Below are positions 36,175-45,363 of a stretch of 64,000 bases of DNA, piece by piece. This DNA is from an uncultured Croceicoccus sp. GTDB taxonomy: Bacteria; Pseudomonadota; Alphaproteobacteria; Sphingomonadales; Sphingomonadaceae. The stretch spans positions 46,679 through 110,678 of the forward strand of contig NZ_CANMCP010000008.1 of NCBI RefSeq assembly GCF_947496385.1, in the 5' to 3' direction. The notes beneath the pieces are model-generated. The model saw only the letters and a program-made list of their open reading frames with translations. It did no database searches and was not told the DNA's origin. The stretch's first letter is position 1, and each line of letters opens with the position of its first letter. Both the position numbers and the translations under genes were made by a program.

Positions 36175-37578
36175 TCATTCCACCGGGCGGCTGGAATCGA
36201 GCAGGTCGGCCTCACCCGTGACGGCACGCTCGCGATCGACCAGTTCCGCGATGTGGTTCTCCGGCCGGGTGCTCCGCGCCTGTGCCTCGCTCTCCCCGCT
36301 CGCCCGCTTGCGCGTCGTGGCGGGGGACGGCGCGGCGGGCGCGGGACGCGGTGCCTGCGAAATGCTCGCCCCTTCGCCCAGTGCGAGCGGGCTGCCGGAA
36401 TCGAAACGCAGCCGGTAGATCGGCTCGGGCAGGGCAAAGCCTGCTTCCTCCAGCGCGTCCTTCGCCGCCTTGATCGCGATGGATCGTCCTTTGAGGAAAT
36501 CGGTCTCTTCCTGATCGACCCAGCCGCGAAAGCTGATGACGATATTGGAATCGCCGACCTCGCGGATGACGGCGGTCGGCTCGGGTTCGTCGAGCACGAA
36601 ATCCAGACCGCGCAGCGCCTCTATCCCCGTGGCCATGCCATCCACCGGATTGTCGTCCGCATCCACGCCGAGATCGAATTCGAAACGGCGCTGCGGATTG
36701 CGGGTGTAATTGAGGATGACCGATTTGAAGACGGTCGAATTGGGAATGCGCAGATGGTTGCCGTTCAGCGTCATCAGCACGGTGGCCCGGCTGGTAAGGC
36801 GCACGACGCGGCCTTCGTTCCCCTCGATCATCACATGGTCGTTGGCGCGGAACGGCTGTCGCAGGGACAGCATGACGGACGAGATGTAATTGTCGATCGT
36901 GTCGCGCACGGCAAAGCCCACCGCGATGCCGATGACGCCCCCGATGCCGAGCACCGCGCCCAGCAATGCCGTCGCGCCAAGGATCTTCAGCGCGAGATAA
37001 AGCCCGAACAACACGCCCACGAACTTGATCGCGCTGGACAATAGCTCGGTGACGAAGGCGTTGGGTGTCACCTTGTCGAGCAGCCAGCGCATGCGCGAGA
37101 TCGCGCCGAACAGCAGCGCCACCAGCACCGCGACCACCGTCGCGACGAGGATGAGCGGCAACATGCGGACAAGGCCGCGCGCCTCGTCCACGATCCCGCC
37201 GAGCGTGGGGGCAAGGTTGCTGTTGACGGCAAGGTCGCGCTCGATCCGGTTCGACACGGTGACGACGCCCGTCACGCGCGATGCGATGTCCTCCGCCTGC
37301 TGCGCGGCCTCCGCCTGCGCGACATTCCCGCTGAGCGTGACGACGCCCTGCTCCACCTGCACACCAACATTGGCGAGCGGTTCGATCGCGGCGAAGATAT
37401 TGCGGATGCGCGCGGCGATCCGGATGTCCTGCTCCGCGCCCTGTTCGGCCTCGATCTCCTGCGCAGGCGCCGCCGGTTCGGCTGCGCCGCCGCCCGAAAG
37501 GTCGGGAATGGCGGCATGGACGGGCGCGGCGAAAAGCAGCAGCGCGGCGGCAAGCATGGCACGGCGCATCGTCGTCAC
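36175..37578 (-). CDS. MscS-family mechanosensitive channel with N-terminal BON domain
   Basis: BON-like VGVQVEQGVVTLSGNVAQAEAAQQAEDIASRVTGVVTVSNRIE; MscS GIGGVIGIAVGFAVRDTIDNYISSVMLSLRQPF. Confidence 0.9.
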   Translation of the reverse strand: MTTMRRAMLAAALLLFAAPVHAAIPDLSGGGAAEPAAPAQEIEAEQGAEQDIRIAARIRNIFAAIEPLANVGVQVEQGVVTLSGNVAQAEAAQQAEDIASRVTGVVTVSNRIERDLAVNSNLAPTLGGIVDEARGLVRMLPLILVATVVAVLVALLFGAISRMRWLLDKVTPNAFVTELLSSAIKFVGVLFGLYLALKILGATALLGAVLGIGGVIGIAVGFAVRDTIDNYISSVMLSLRQPFRANDHVMIEGNEGRVVRLTSRATVLMTLNGNHLRIPNSTVFKSVILNYTRNPQRRFEFDLGVDADDNPVDGMATGIEALRGLDFVLDEPEPTAVIREVGDSNIVISFRGWVDQEETDFLKGRSIAIKAAKDALEEAGFALPEPIYRLRFDSGSPLALGEGASISQAPRPAPAAPSPATTRKRASGESEAQARSTRPENHIAELVDRERAVTGEADLLDSSRPVE

Positions 37579-38918
37579 CCCCCCGCCACGGTCATGCCGT
37601 CGACGCGCAGGCTCGGCACGTTGACGGCGCGAATGTCGTCGAGATCGGCGGCGGCGGTCATCTGCGCGAACATGTCCATGAGATTGCCGGCGATGGTAAA
37701 GCCCGACACCGGCCCGGCGATGGCGCCATTCACGATGCGAAAACCCGATGCGCCGCGGCTGTAATCCCCGGTCACGAGATTGACCCCCTGCCCGATCAGC
37801 TCCGTCACCAGCACGCCGTCGCGAATGTCGGCGATGAGCGCATCGCGCGACACATCGCCGGCGTTCAGGGTCACGTTGCTGGTCGCGACGGCGGGCGAAC
37901 CGCCCCCGCTGCGCGCCGCATGGCCCGTCGGGCGGCGGCCAAGCTTGCGCGCCGATGCGCTGTCGAGCAACCAGCCCGTCAGCCGCCCCTCCGCCACCAG
38001 ATCACGCGGCGCGGTCGGCAATCCCTCCCCGTCGAAGGGCCGCGAACGCAGGCCGCGATGGCGCAGCGGATCGTCGGTCACGGTGATGGCGGCCGGGAAA
38101 ATGCGCTTCCCCTCGCATTCGAGGAGAAAGCTGGCCTGGCGCGCGATGCTGTGGCCCGAAATCGCCGCGGCAAGATGGCCGAGCAGCGTTCCGCCCACCC
38201 GCGGATCGAAGACGACGGGCATCGGCCCGCTGCTCATGGTGCCGGGATGGAGCCGTTCGAGCGCGCGATCCGCGGCGAGCGTGCCGATCTCTTCCTCGTC
38301 CGGCAGATCGCCAGCATGGCGCGCGCTGCGCCCGGCATAGCCACGCTCCATCCCCGCGCCCTTCCCCGCGACGAGCGAGATCGACCGCGCATGGCGCGCC
38401 TGCTCGTAATGCCCTGAAAAACCGTGGCTCGTCACCAGCGCGGCGATGGCGCGGCCATAGCTTGCCGCGGCGCCGTCGCTATTGGTGATGCCGGAACGGG
38501 CGCGGCCCGCCGCCTCGGTCCGTTCCGCCGCCTCGCGCAGCGCGTCCGGCCCCGGCGGCGGCGACAGGAGATCGAGCGTGGGGGCTGCCCCTGTCATCAG
38601 CATGTCGGCAGGCGCCAACCCGGCATAGGGGTCGGCGGGCGCCGCCTCCGCCATGGCGACGGCCCGGCGCGACAATTCGTCGAGCGCGGCCTCGTCGGCG
38701 GCGCTCGACCCGATGGTGGCACTTTTCTGCCCGATAAAGACGCGCAGGCCGAAATGCTCGGATTCGGACCGCTCCACCTCTTCAAGCGCGCCGAGCCGGA
38801 CATGGACGGTTTCGGACAGATCGCCGAGATAGACGGCATCGGCCGCATCGGCGCCCAGCCGCCGCACGCGGGCGATCAGATCGTGACAGCGGCTCTCGGC
38901 CTGCTCGGCGTTCAGCAC
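37575..38918 (-). CDS. pmbA: TldD/PmbA-family metallopeptidase (probable GTG start)
   Basis: VHVRLGALEEVERSESEHFGLRVFIGQKSA; ATGA overlap with the mscS-like gene. Confidence 0.88.
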   Translation of the reverse strand: MLNAEQAESRCHDLIARVRRLGADAADAVYLGDLSETVHVRLGALEEVERSESEHFGLRVFIGQKSATIGSSAADEAALDELSRRAVAMAEAAPADPYAGLAPADMLMTGAAPTLDLLSPPPGPDALREAAERTEAAGRARSGITNSDGAAASYGRAIAALVTSHGFSGHYEQARHARSISLVAGKGAGMERGYAGRSARHAGDLPDEEEIGTLAADRALERLHPGTMSSGPMPVVFDPRVGGTLLGHLAAAISGHSIARQASFLLECEGKRIFPAAITVTDDPLRHRGLRSRPFDGEGLPTAPRDLVAEGRLTGWLLDSASARKLGRRPTGHAARSGGGSPAVATSNVTLNAGDVSRDALIADIRDGVLVTELIGQGVNLVTGDYSRGASGFRIVNGAIAGPVSGFTIAGNLMDMFAQMTAAADLDDIRAVNVPSLRVDGMTVAGG

Positions 38919-39024
38919 GGGTTGGATCTCGACATGCCGGTTTCTCCTGAATTCGAAACCGGCGGGATAGGCATTGCCCGCCCGCTGGGCAAGCGCCGCC
39001 GCCGCGTTCAGCCCGTTGCGCGGA

Positions 39025-39375
39025 TTACCCGTGCAGCATCCGGGCCAGCCCCGCGATCGCGAACGGCAACCCGATCGCCCCTGCCCAGATGAGCAGCTGA
39101 TCGCGGCGATAGGCCCCGCGATATTGCGGATCGTGCGCCGCTGCATCCGACATCCCGGCCCAGCGCCGCTCCAGCTTCAGACAGATCGGTATGATCGCCA
39201 GCACCAGAATGACCAGCGCCATGTAGGGCAGCAAGGTGCCGGAAAATTCCTTGAGCTGCTTTACCGTGACGAAGATCTGCAGGACCGTATACACCAGGAG
39301 CGCATAGGCGATATTGTCGCTGATCTTCCTCGGCCAGCCGCGGGTCGCATGAACCGGCGGCGCCGGTCGAGCCAT
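39025..39375 (-). CDS. Small membrane protein of unknown function
   Basis: Three hydrophobic segments in MARPAPPVHATRGWPRKISDNIAYALLVYTVLQIF... Confidence 0.6.
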   Translation of the reverse strand: MARPAPPVHATRGWPRKISDNIAYALLVYTVLQIFVTVKQLKEFSGTLLPYMALVILVLAIIPICLKLERRWAGMSDAAAHDPQYRGAYRRDQLLIWAGAIGLPFAIAGLARMLHG

Positions 39376-39632
39376 CTCTCGCTCGCGGTGCAAGCGGGCG
39401 CTACGTTCGATTCGTGTTTGCGATCCTGCCATGCCGCACGATCCTTTCCCTTTCAGTCCCGGATCGAGTATCATTTGTTTCACGGCCAAGGTCAATGCCA
39501 CTGCATATGCGGCTGTTTCGCGGGCGTTGGGACATCGCGCGCAGGGCGGCCATGCACGAATCCTGCCAAACCGCCTGCCAAACCGATTGCATGACGGCGT
39601 TGAGGGGGCTTTAATGGTTTGCAGGCCATGAT

Positions 39633-40481
39633 ATGCGTTGCGCCGCAACCGATCGTGACCGGCACCCCGCCGCAGACCAAGGACCAGACGCCATCGCTAC
39701 CGAGATCACTCTCGACCCCGCCGTAGACCCCGAAGAGACGGCCGCGCCCCCCGTGCCGCAAGGCGGGCTGGAGGTGCTGTCCATCGCCAAGAGCTATGAC
39801 AAGCGGGCGGTGCTCACCGACATCTCGCTCTCCGTCGCGAAGGGCGAGGTGCTGGGCCTGCTCGGCCCCAATGGCGCGGGCAAGACGACGTGTTTCTATT
39901 CGATCATGGGGCTCGCGCGGCCCGATTCGGGGCGGGTGCTGCTCGACGGGAACGACATCACCAACCTGCCGATGTATCGTCGCGCGATCCTGGGCCTCGG
40001 CTATCTGCCGCAGGAGACGAGCATCTTTCGCGGGATGAGCGTCGAACAGAACATCAATTGCGTACTCGAACTGGTCGAGCCGGACAAGCAGGTCCGCGCC
40101 GCCGAGCTGGAGCGGCTACTCGACGAATTCGGGCTGACCCGCCTGCGCGAAAGCCCGGCCATGGCGCTTTCGGGCGGGGAACGGCGCCGCGCCGAGATCG
40201 CCCGCGCGCTTGCGGCGAAACCGTCGATCATGCTGCTCGACGAGCCGTTCGCCGGCATCGACCCCCTTTCGATCAGCGACATTCGCGACCTGGTCAAGGA
40301 TCTGAAGGGGCGCGGCATCGGCGTGCTCATCACCGATCACAACGTGCGCGAAACGCTCGAAATCGTGGACCGGGCCTGCATCATCTATGGCGGGCAGGTT
40401 CTTTTTGCCGGCAGCCCGGAGGCGCTGGTCGCCGATGAAAACGTGCGGCGGCTCTATCTCGGCGAGGGGTTCACCTTGTGA
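39633..40481 (+). CDS. lptB: LPS export ABC transporter ATP-binding protein
   Basis: LLGPNGAGKTTCFYSIMGL; LSGGERRRAEIARALA; LLDEPFAGIDPLS; start uncertain. Confidence 0.94.
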   Translation: MRCAATDRDRHPAADQGPDAIATEITLDPAVDPEETAAPPVPQGGLEVLSIAKSYDKRAVLTDISLSVAKGEVLGLLGPNGAGKTTCFYSIMGLARPDSGRVLLDGNDITNLPMYRRAILGLGYLPQETSIFRGMSVEQNINCVLELVEPDKQVRAAELERLLDEFGLTRLRESPAMALSGGERRRAEIARALAAKPSIMLLDEPFAGIDPLSISDIRDLVKDLKGRGIGVLITDHNVRETLEIVDRACIIYGGQVLFAGSPEALVADENVRRLYLGEGFTL

Positions 40482-40525
40482 GCTGCGTGCGCGCCCTCCT
40501 GCCGGATCCGCGCGGCTGACGTCCC

Positions 40526-41977
40526 ATGGCCATCGGCCCCCGCCTCGACATACGGCAATCGCAATCGCTGGTGATGACACCGCAATTGCAGCAGGCGATC
40601 CGCCTGCTGACGCTGTCGAACCTGGAGCTGGAAAGCCATATCGCCGACGCGGTGGCGGATAATCCGCTGCTCGAACTCGGCGATACCGGGGAGGCTGCCG
40701 CGCCGGCCCAGGGCGATGCCGAATTGCCCGACGCAGGCAGCACGAATGGCGTCGATGCACTCGACATCGCGCCCGATGCCGCGGATCGCGATTTCGACAC
40801 CGGCGACGGAATCGGCGTGCGCGAGGGGAGCATGGGGGCAGGCGCCGCGTCCGATGGCGACTTCGACTTTGCCGAACGCGCCGACGACGCCGCCACGCTG
40901 GCGCAGCATCTCCACGCGCAGATCGGTGCCGCGGGGGGGACGACGGTGCTCCGCTTCGTCGCCGGCCATCTGATCGATCACCTGGACGAGGCGGGCTATC
41001 TCGTCGGTGATCTTGCCGACATCGCCGTCTCGCTCGGCATCGAACTGGACGAGGCGGAGCGGGCGCTGGCGCTGCTGCAAACGCTCGACCCGACGGGGGT
41101 GGGTGCGCGCTCGCTGTCCGAATGTCTCGCGCTGCAGGCGAAGGAGGCCGATCGCCACGACCCGTGCATGGCGGCGCTGCTTGCCAATCTGGACCTGCTT
41201 GCGCAGGGAAATCTTGCGCATCTTCGCCGGATTTGCCGCGTGGATGACGACGACCTTGCCGACATGATCGCCGAATTGCGGCGCTACGATCCCAAGCCGG
41301 GGCACCGCTTTGGCGGCGGGGCGGCGACGCCGGTGGTGCCCGACGTGCTCATCCGCCGCGAACAGGGCGGCTGGGGCGTGGCGATCAATCGGCGCACGCT
41401 TCCCCGGCTCGTCGTCAATCGCGACTATTACGTGCAGATGAAACGCCACTGCCGCGATCGCGCCGCGCAAGGCTGGCTGGGCGAAAAGCTGACCGACGCG
41501 AACTGGCTCACCCGCGCCCTGGATCAGCGGCAGCGCACCATATTGAAGGTGGCACATGAAATCGTGCGGCGGCAGGACGGGTTTTTTCGCCGCGGCGTGT
41601 CCGCGCTCGTCCCGCTCACCCTGCGCGAGGTGGCGGAAAAGGTGGAATTGCACGAATCGACGATCAGCCGGGTGACGTCGAACAAGTTCCTGCATTGCGA
41701 GCGGGGCACGTTCGAACTGAAATATTTCTTCGGTTCGGGCGTCGCCCATGCCGACGGCGAGGGCGGCGCCTCCGCCGAGGCGGTGAAGGCCGCCATTCGC
41801 CAGCTTTGCGATGCGGAGGATCCGAAGAAGATCCTGTCGGACGATGCGCTGGTCGAATGCCTCAAGGATCGCGGCTATACGCTCGCGCGACGGACGGTCG
41901 CAAAATACAGGGAGGCGATCGGGATCGGCTCCTCGGTCCAGCGTCGCCGCCTCAAAAGGATCGCCGCCAGCCGGTAA
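40526..41977 (+). CDS. rpoN: RNA polymerase sigma-54 factor
   Basis: LDIRQSQSLVMTPQLQQAIRLLTLSNLEL; RpoN box ARRTVAKYRE. Confidence 0.96.
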   Translation: MAIGPRLDIRQSQSLVMTPQLQQAIRLLTLSNLELESHIADAVADNPLLELGDTGEAAAPAQGDAELPDAGSTNGVDALDIAPDAADRDFDTGDGIGVREGSMGAGAASDGDFDFAERADDAATLAQHLHAQIGAAGGTTVLRFVAGHLIDHLDEAGYLVGDLADIAVSLGIELDEAERALALLQTLDPTGVGARSLSECLALQAKEADRHDPCMAALLANLDLLAQGNLAHLRRICRVDDDDLADMIAELRRYDPKPGHRFGGGAATPVVPDVLIRREQGGWGVAINRRTLPRLVVNRDYYVQMKRHCRDRAAQGWLGEKLTDANWLTRALDQRQRTILKVAHEIVRRQDGFFRRGVSALVPLTLREVAEKVELHESTISRVTSNKFLHCERGTFELKYFFGSGVAHADGEGGASAEAVKAAIRQLCDAEDPKKILSDDALVECLKDRGYTLARRTVAKYREAIGIGSSVQRRRLKRIAASR

Positions 41978-42228
41978 TCCGCCTCTCGCAAGGCTGGTCG
42001 CGTGGCGATAACCCTCCGTTTCGGACCTTGCCCGAAGTGGCGCAATCCGGGGGAACAGAGCGAATTTTCCGGCACACAACACCTACGCTTCAGTGCCTTG
42101 GGTCCATTTCAGACCTTATTAAGGTTTGTCCCCCATTTTTTGTATGGTTAATTCGGGGCACTGGCTCTTCCAGATCGGGAAACACGACGATCGCGGGTTG
42201 AGCGATACGAAACAGGGAAGCGACATCA

Positions 42229-42923
42229 TGCGGATTTTATTGATCGAAGACGAACCGACCACGGCAAAGGCGATCGAGCTCATGCTGGGGGGCGAAGGCT
42301 TCAACGTCTATCAGACCGATTTTGGCGAAGAGGGCCTCGATCTCGGGCGGCTCTACGATTACGACATCATCCTGCTCGACCTCAACCTGCCCGACATGCA
42401 CGGGTATGACGTGCTCAAGAAACTGCGCGTCGCCAAGGTGCAGACGCCCGTTCTCATCCTTTCGGGCATCGCCGAGATGGATTCCAAGATCCGCAGCTTC
42501 GGCTTTGGCGCCGACGATTACGTGACCAAGCCGTTTCACAAGGACGAGCTGATCGCGCGCATCCACGCGGTGGTCCGCCGGTCGAAGGGGCATTCGCAAT
42601 CGGTGATCCGGGCCGGCAAGCTTGCCGTCAATCTCGATACCAAGACGGTCGAGGTGGCAGGCTCGCGCGTGCATCTCACTGGCAAGGAATATGCCATGCT
42701 GGAGCTGATGTCGCTGCGCAAGGGCACGACGCTGACGAAGGAAATGTTCCTCAACCACCTGTACAACGGCATGGACGAGCCGGAGTTGAAGATCATCGAC
42801 GTGTTCATCTGCAAGCTGCGCAAGAAGCTGTCGATGGCGTGCGACGGGGAAAACTATATCGAGACCGTTTGGGGCCGCGGCTATGTCCTGCGCGACCCGG
42901 CGCAGGAGGCCGAGGCGGCCTGA
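42229..42923 (+). CDS. ctrA: Cell-cycle response regulator CtrA
   Basis: [100 protein letters not shown]. Confidence 0.93.
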
Positions 42924-42999
42924 CCTCCGATAAAGCGGGCGGGGGGAACCCGGGCGATCGCATCTCGACGCGGCGCGTGCCACCCGCTATCGGCGCGGC

Positions 43000-43698
43000 A
43001 TGACGGCGAACAAGGAAGGCGATCCCCTCACGCTCAACCGGCTTTATGGCCGGTCCAAGGGGAAGAAACTGCGCAGCGGGCAACAGGAGTTGCTCGACGA
43101 ACTCTATCCGCAGATCGCGGTGCCGGACGACGGGCCGATCACCGCGGCCGGCCTGTTCGGAAGCGATCGCCCTTTGCATTTCGAAATCGGCTTCGGTTCG
43201 GGTGAGCATATGGCCGGGCGTGCCGACATGCTCCCCGACCATGGGTTTATCGGGGCGGAACCCTTCGTTAACGGCGTGGTCGGCGCGCTGCTCCATGTGC
43301 GGGAGCGGACATTGCCGAACGTGCGGCTGCACATGGGCGATGCGCTGCAGGTGCTCGACCGGGTTCCCGATGGCGCGCTGTCCTTCTGCTATCTGCTGCA
43401 TCCCGATCCCTGGCCGAAGGCGCGCCATGCGAAGCGCCGGATGATGAACGACGGCCCGGTCGATCTTATCGCGCGCAAGCTGAAGCCGGGCGGCGAATTC
43501 CGGTTCGGCACGGACCATCCGATCTATCTGCGCCACGCATTGACGGTGATGCAGCGCCATACCGGGTGCTTCGAATGGCTGTGCGACAAGCCCGCCGATT
43601 TCCAGGTGCGGCCCGGCGGCTGGCCCGAAACGCGGTACGAGGCAAAGGCCCGGCGCCAGGGGCACGAGGTTTGGTATTTCCGCTATCGCCGCCGGTAG
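43000..43698 (+). CDS. trmB: tRNA (guanine-N7-)-methyltransferase
   Basis: HFEIGFGSGEHM; FIGAEPFVNGV; LHPDPWPKARHAKRRM. Confidence 0.94.
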   Translation: MTANKEGDPLTLNRLYGRSKGKKLRSGQQELLDELYPQIAVPDDGPITAAGLFGSDRPLHFEIGFGSGEHMAGRADMLPDHGFIGAEPFVNGVVGALLHVRERTLPNVRLHMGDALQVLDRVPDGALSFCYLLHPDPWPKARHAKRRMMNDGPVDLIARKLKPGGEFRFGTDHPIYLRHALTVMQRHTGCFEWLCDKPADFQVRPGGWPETRYEAKARRQGHEVWYFRYRRR

Positions 43699-43811
43699 CG
43701 TAATTTTCCAAAAGCAAATATTTGCGACCGGCGACCAAAATTGCTTCGCGCCGCAAATGAAACCCGCGATATTTCCGCCGGCACTATCTCCTGCCTTGGG
43801 AATGAACGTCC

Positions 43812-44570
43812 ATGGGTTTCGATTCGTTTGCCGATCTCCTGCCCTATATCGCGATCGGCTTTGCCGCTCAGCTCGTCGACGGGGCGCTGGGCATGGCGTT
43901 CGGGGTCATCACAAACACGCTGCTGGTCGGCGTGTTCGGCATGCCGCCCGCGCTGGCGAGTGCGAAGGTGCACCTCGTCGAATGTTTTACCACGGCCAGT
44001 TCGGGGATCAGCCATCTCTATCACCGCAATATCGACCGCGGCCTGTTCCTGCGCCTGCTGATCCCCGGCGTGCTCGGCGGGGTGGCGGGCGCCTATCTGC
44101 TCAGCAATATCGACGCATCGGCGATCAAGCCGTTCGTGCTGCTCTATCTTGCGGGCATCGGCATCTATCTTTTCGTGCGGGGATTGCGCCATCCCGGCGA
44201 TCCGAAACCGGCGCGGCGTGTGGCGCCGCTCGGCCTGCTGGGCGGGTTTCTCGACGCGGCGGGCGGCGGCGGATGGGGGCCGGTGGTCACGTCGAACCTG
44301 CTGGTGCAGGGGGTGGAACCGCGGCGGGTGATCGGGTCGGTCAGCGCGGCGGAATTCTTCCTCACCGTGGCGGTATCGGCGACCTTCATCGCGCATATCG
44401 GGATCGCCGACATGGCGGGACCGACGCTCGGCCTGATCGTCGGCGGGGTCGCGGCGGCGCCGATCGGGGCCTATGCGGCAAAGCGCGTTCCGGTCAAACC
44501 GATGCTGACGCTGGTCGGCGTGGTGCTCACCCTCACCAGCCTTTACGGCATATGGAAGGCGTGGGGCTGA
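43812..44570 (+). CDS. TauE/SafE-family sulfite/anion exporter
   Basis: AAQLVDGALGMAFGVITNTLL; GGFLDAAGGGGWGPVVTSNLL. Confidence 0.9.
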   Translation: MGFDSFADLLPYIAIGFAAQLVDGALGMAFGVITNTLLVGVFGMPPALASAKVHLVECFTTASSGISHLYHRNIDRGLFLRLLIPGVLGGVAGAYLLSNIDASAIKPFVLLYLAGIGIYLFVRGLRHPGDPKPARRVAPLGLLGGFLDAAGGGGWGPVVTSNLLVQGVEPRRVIGSVSAAEFFLTVAVSATFIAHIGIADMAGPTLGLIVGGVAAAPIGAYAAKRVPVKPMLTLVGVVLTLTSLYGIWKAWG

Positions 44571-44579
44571 TCGCCGGGT

Positions 44580-44774
44580 TCAGGCGATGATGTCGGGAAT
44601 GAGCGCATCCTCGAAAAACATGATCTGATCCTTCAGCCTGAGCTTGCGCTTCTTCAGCCGGGCGACCTGAAGCGCCGCCGCGGGATTTTCCGCCAGCGTG
44701 TCGATCGCCGCGTCGAGATCGCGATGTTCGATTCGCAGTGTTTCGAGCTGCCGGCGCATCTCGTCTTCGGTCAT
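44580..44774 (-). CDS. DUF465/YdcH-family small protein
   Basis: LRIEHRDLDAAIDTL...QVARLKKRKLRLKDQI. Confidence 0.85.
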   Translation of the reverse strand: MTEDEMRRQLETLRIEHRDLDAAIDTLAENPAAALQVARLKKRKLRLKDQIMFFEDALIPDIIA

Positions 44775-45040
44775 CGGCGTATCAGATCCTGTCGAATGAC
44801 GCCGGCGACATCATCGGCGCGAATTGCGCCTGCGTCATGCCACAGCCGGTCCCCGCTTCGCAATCGCTGTATCGGACCGCAAACGGACCGTCGCATGAGG
44901 GGGGCCGGTTCGTCCGAAACAATAATCGAAACCGCTTTTTTACATCTTCGAAATATGATTTCATTTCCATGACAGCCAGGTGCCCATTTCGAGTCGCCAG
45001 CCTGTCGAATGGGGGATATCACTCGCAAAGGAGCTTTTCG

Positions 45041-45196
45041 ATGGAATCCACGCATGTCACCGCCCTTGAAACGAAGCATGCCGGTCTGGAGCGGCAGATC
45101 CGGGATGAGGAACTGCGCCCCGCACCCGATGCCACGCGGATCAAGGATCTGAAACGCAGGAAGCTCAGGATCAAGGAAGAGATCGCCCTGCACTGA
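45041..45196 (+). CDS. DUF465/YdcH-family small protein
   Basis: LETKHAGLERQIRDEELRPAPDATRIKDLKRRKLRIKEEI. Confidence 0.8.
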   Translation: MESTHVTALETKHAGLERQIRDEELRPAPDATRIKDLKRRKLRIKEEIALH

Positions 45197-45218
45197 TCGC
45201 CCCTCCCATTCATCGACG

Positions 45219-45250
45219 CCCCCCGGCCGCGTGCGGTTCGGGGGGTTTTT
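45219..45250 (+). terminator. Rho-independent terminator
   Basis: CCCCCCGGCCGC-GTGCGGTTCGGGGGG TTTTT. Confidence 0.75.
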
Positions 45251-45363
45251 CGTGGACCGGGCGGGCACACGGAACCCTGTCGGGCGAACGCGCGCGGCTT
45301 TATCGCGGCGAAACGCAGATGGATGTTTTGCGAAACGCGCGCCATGCGCTACCTCTTTGATCC

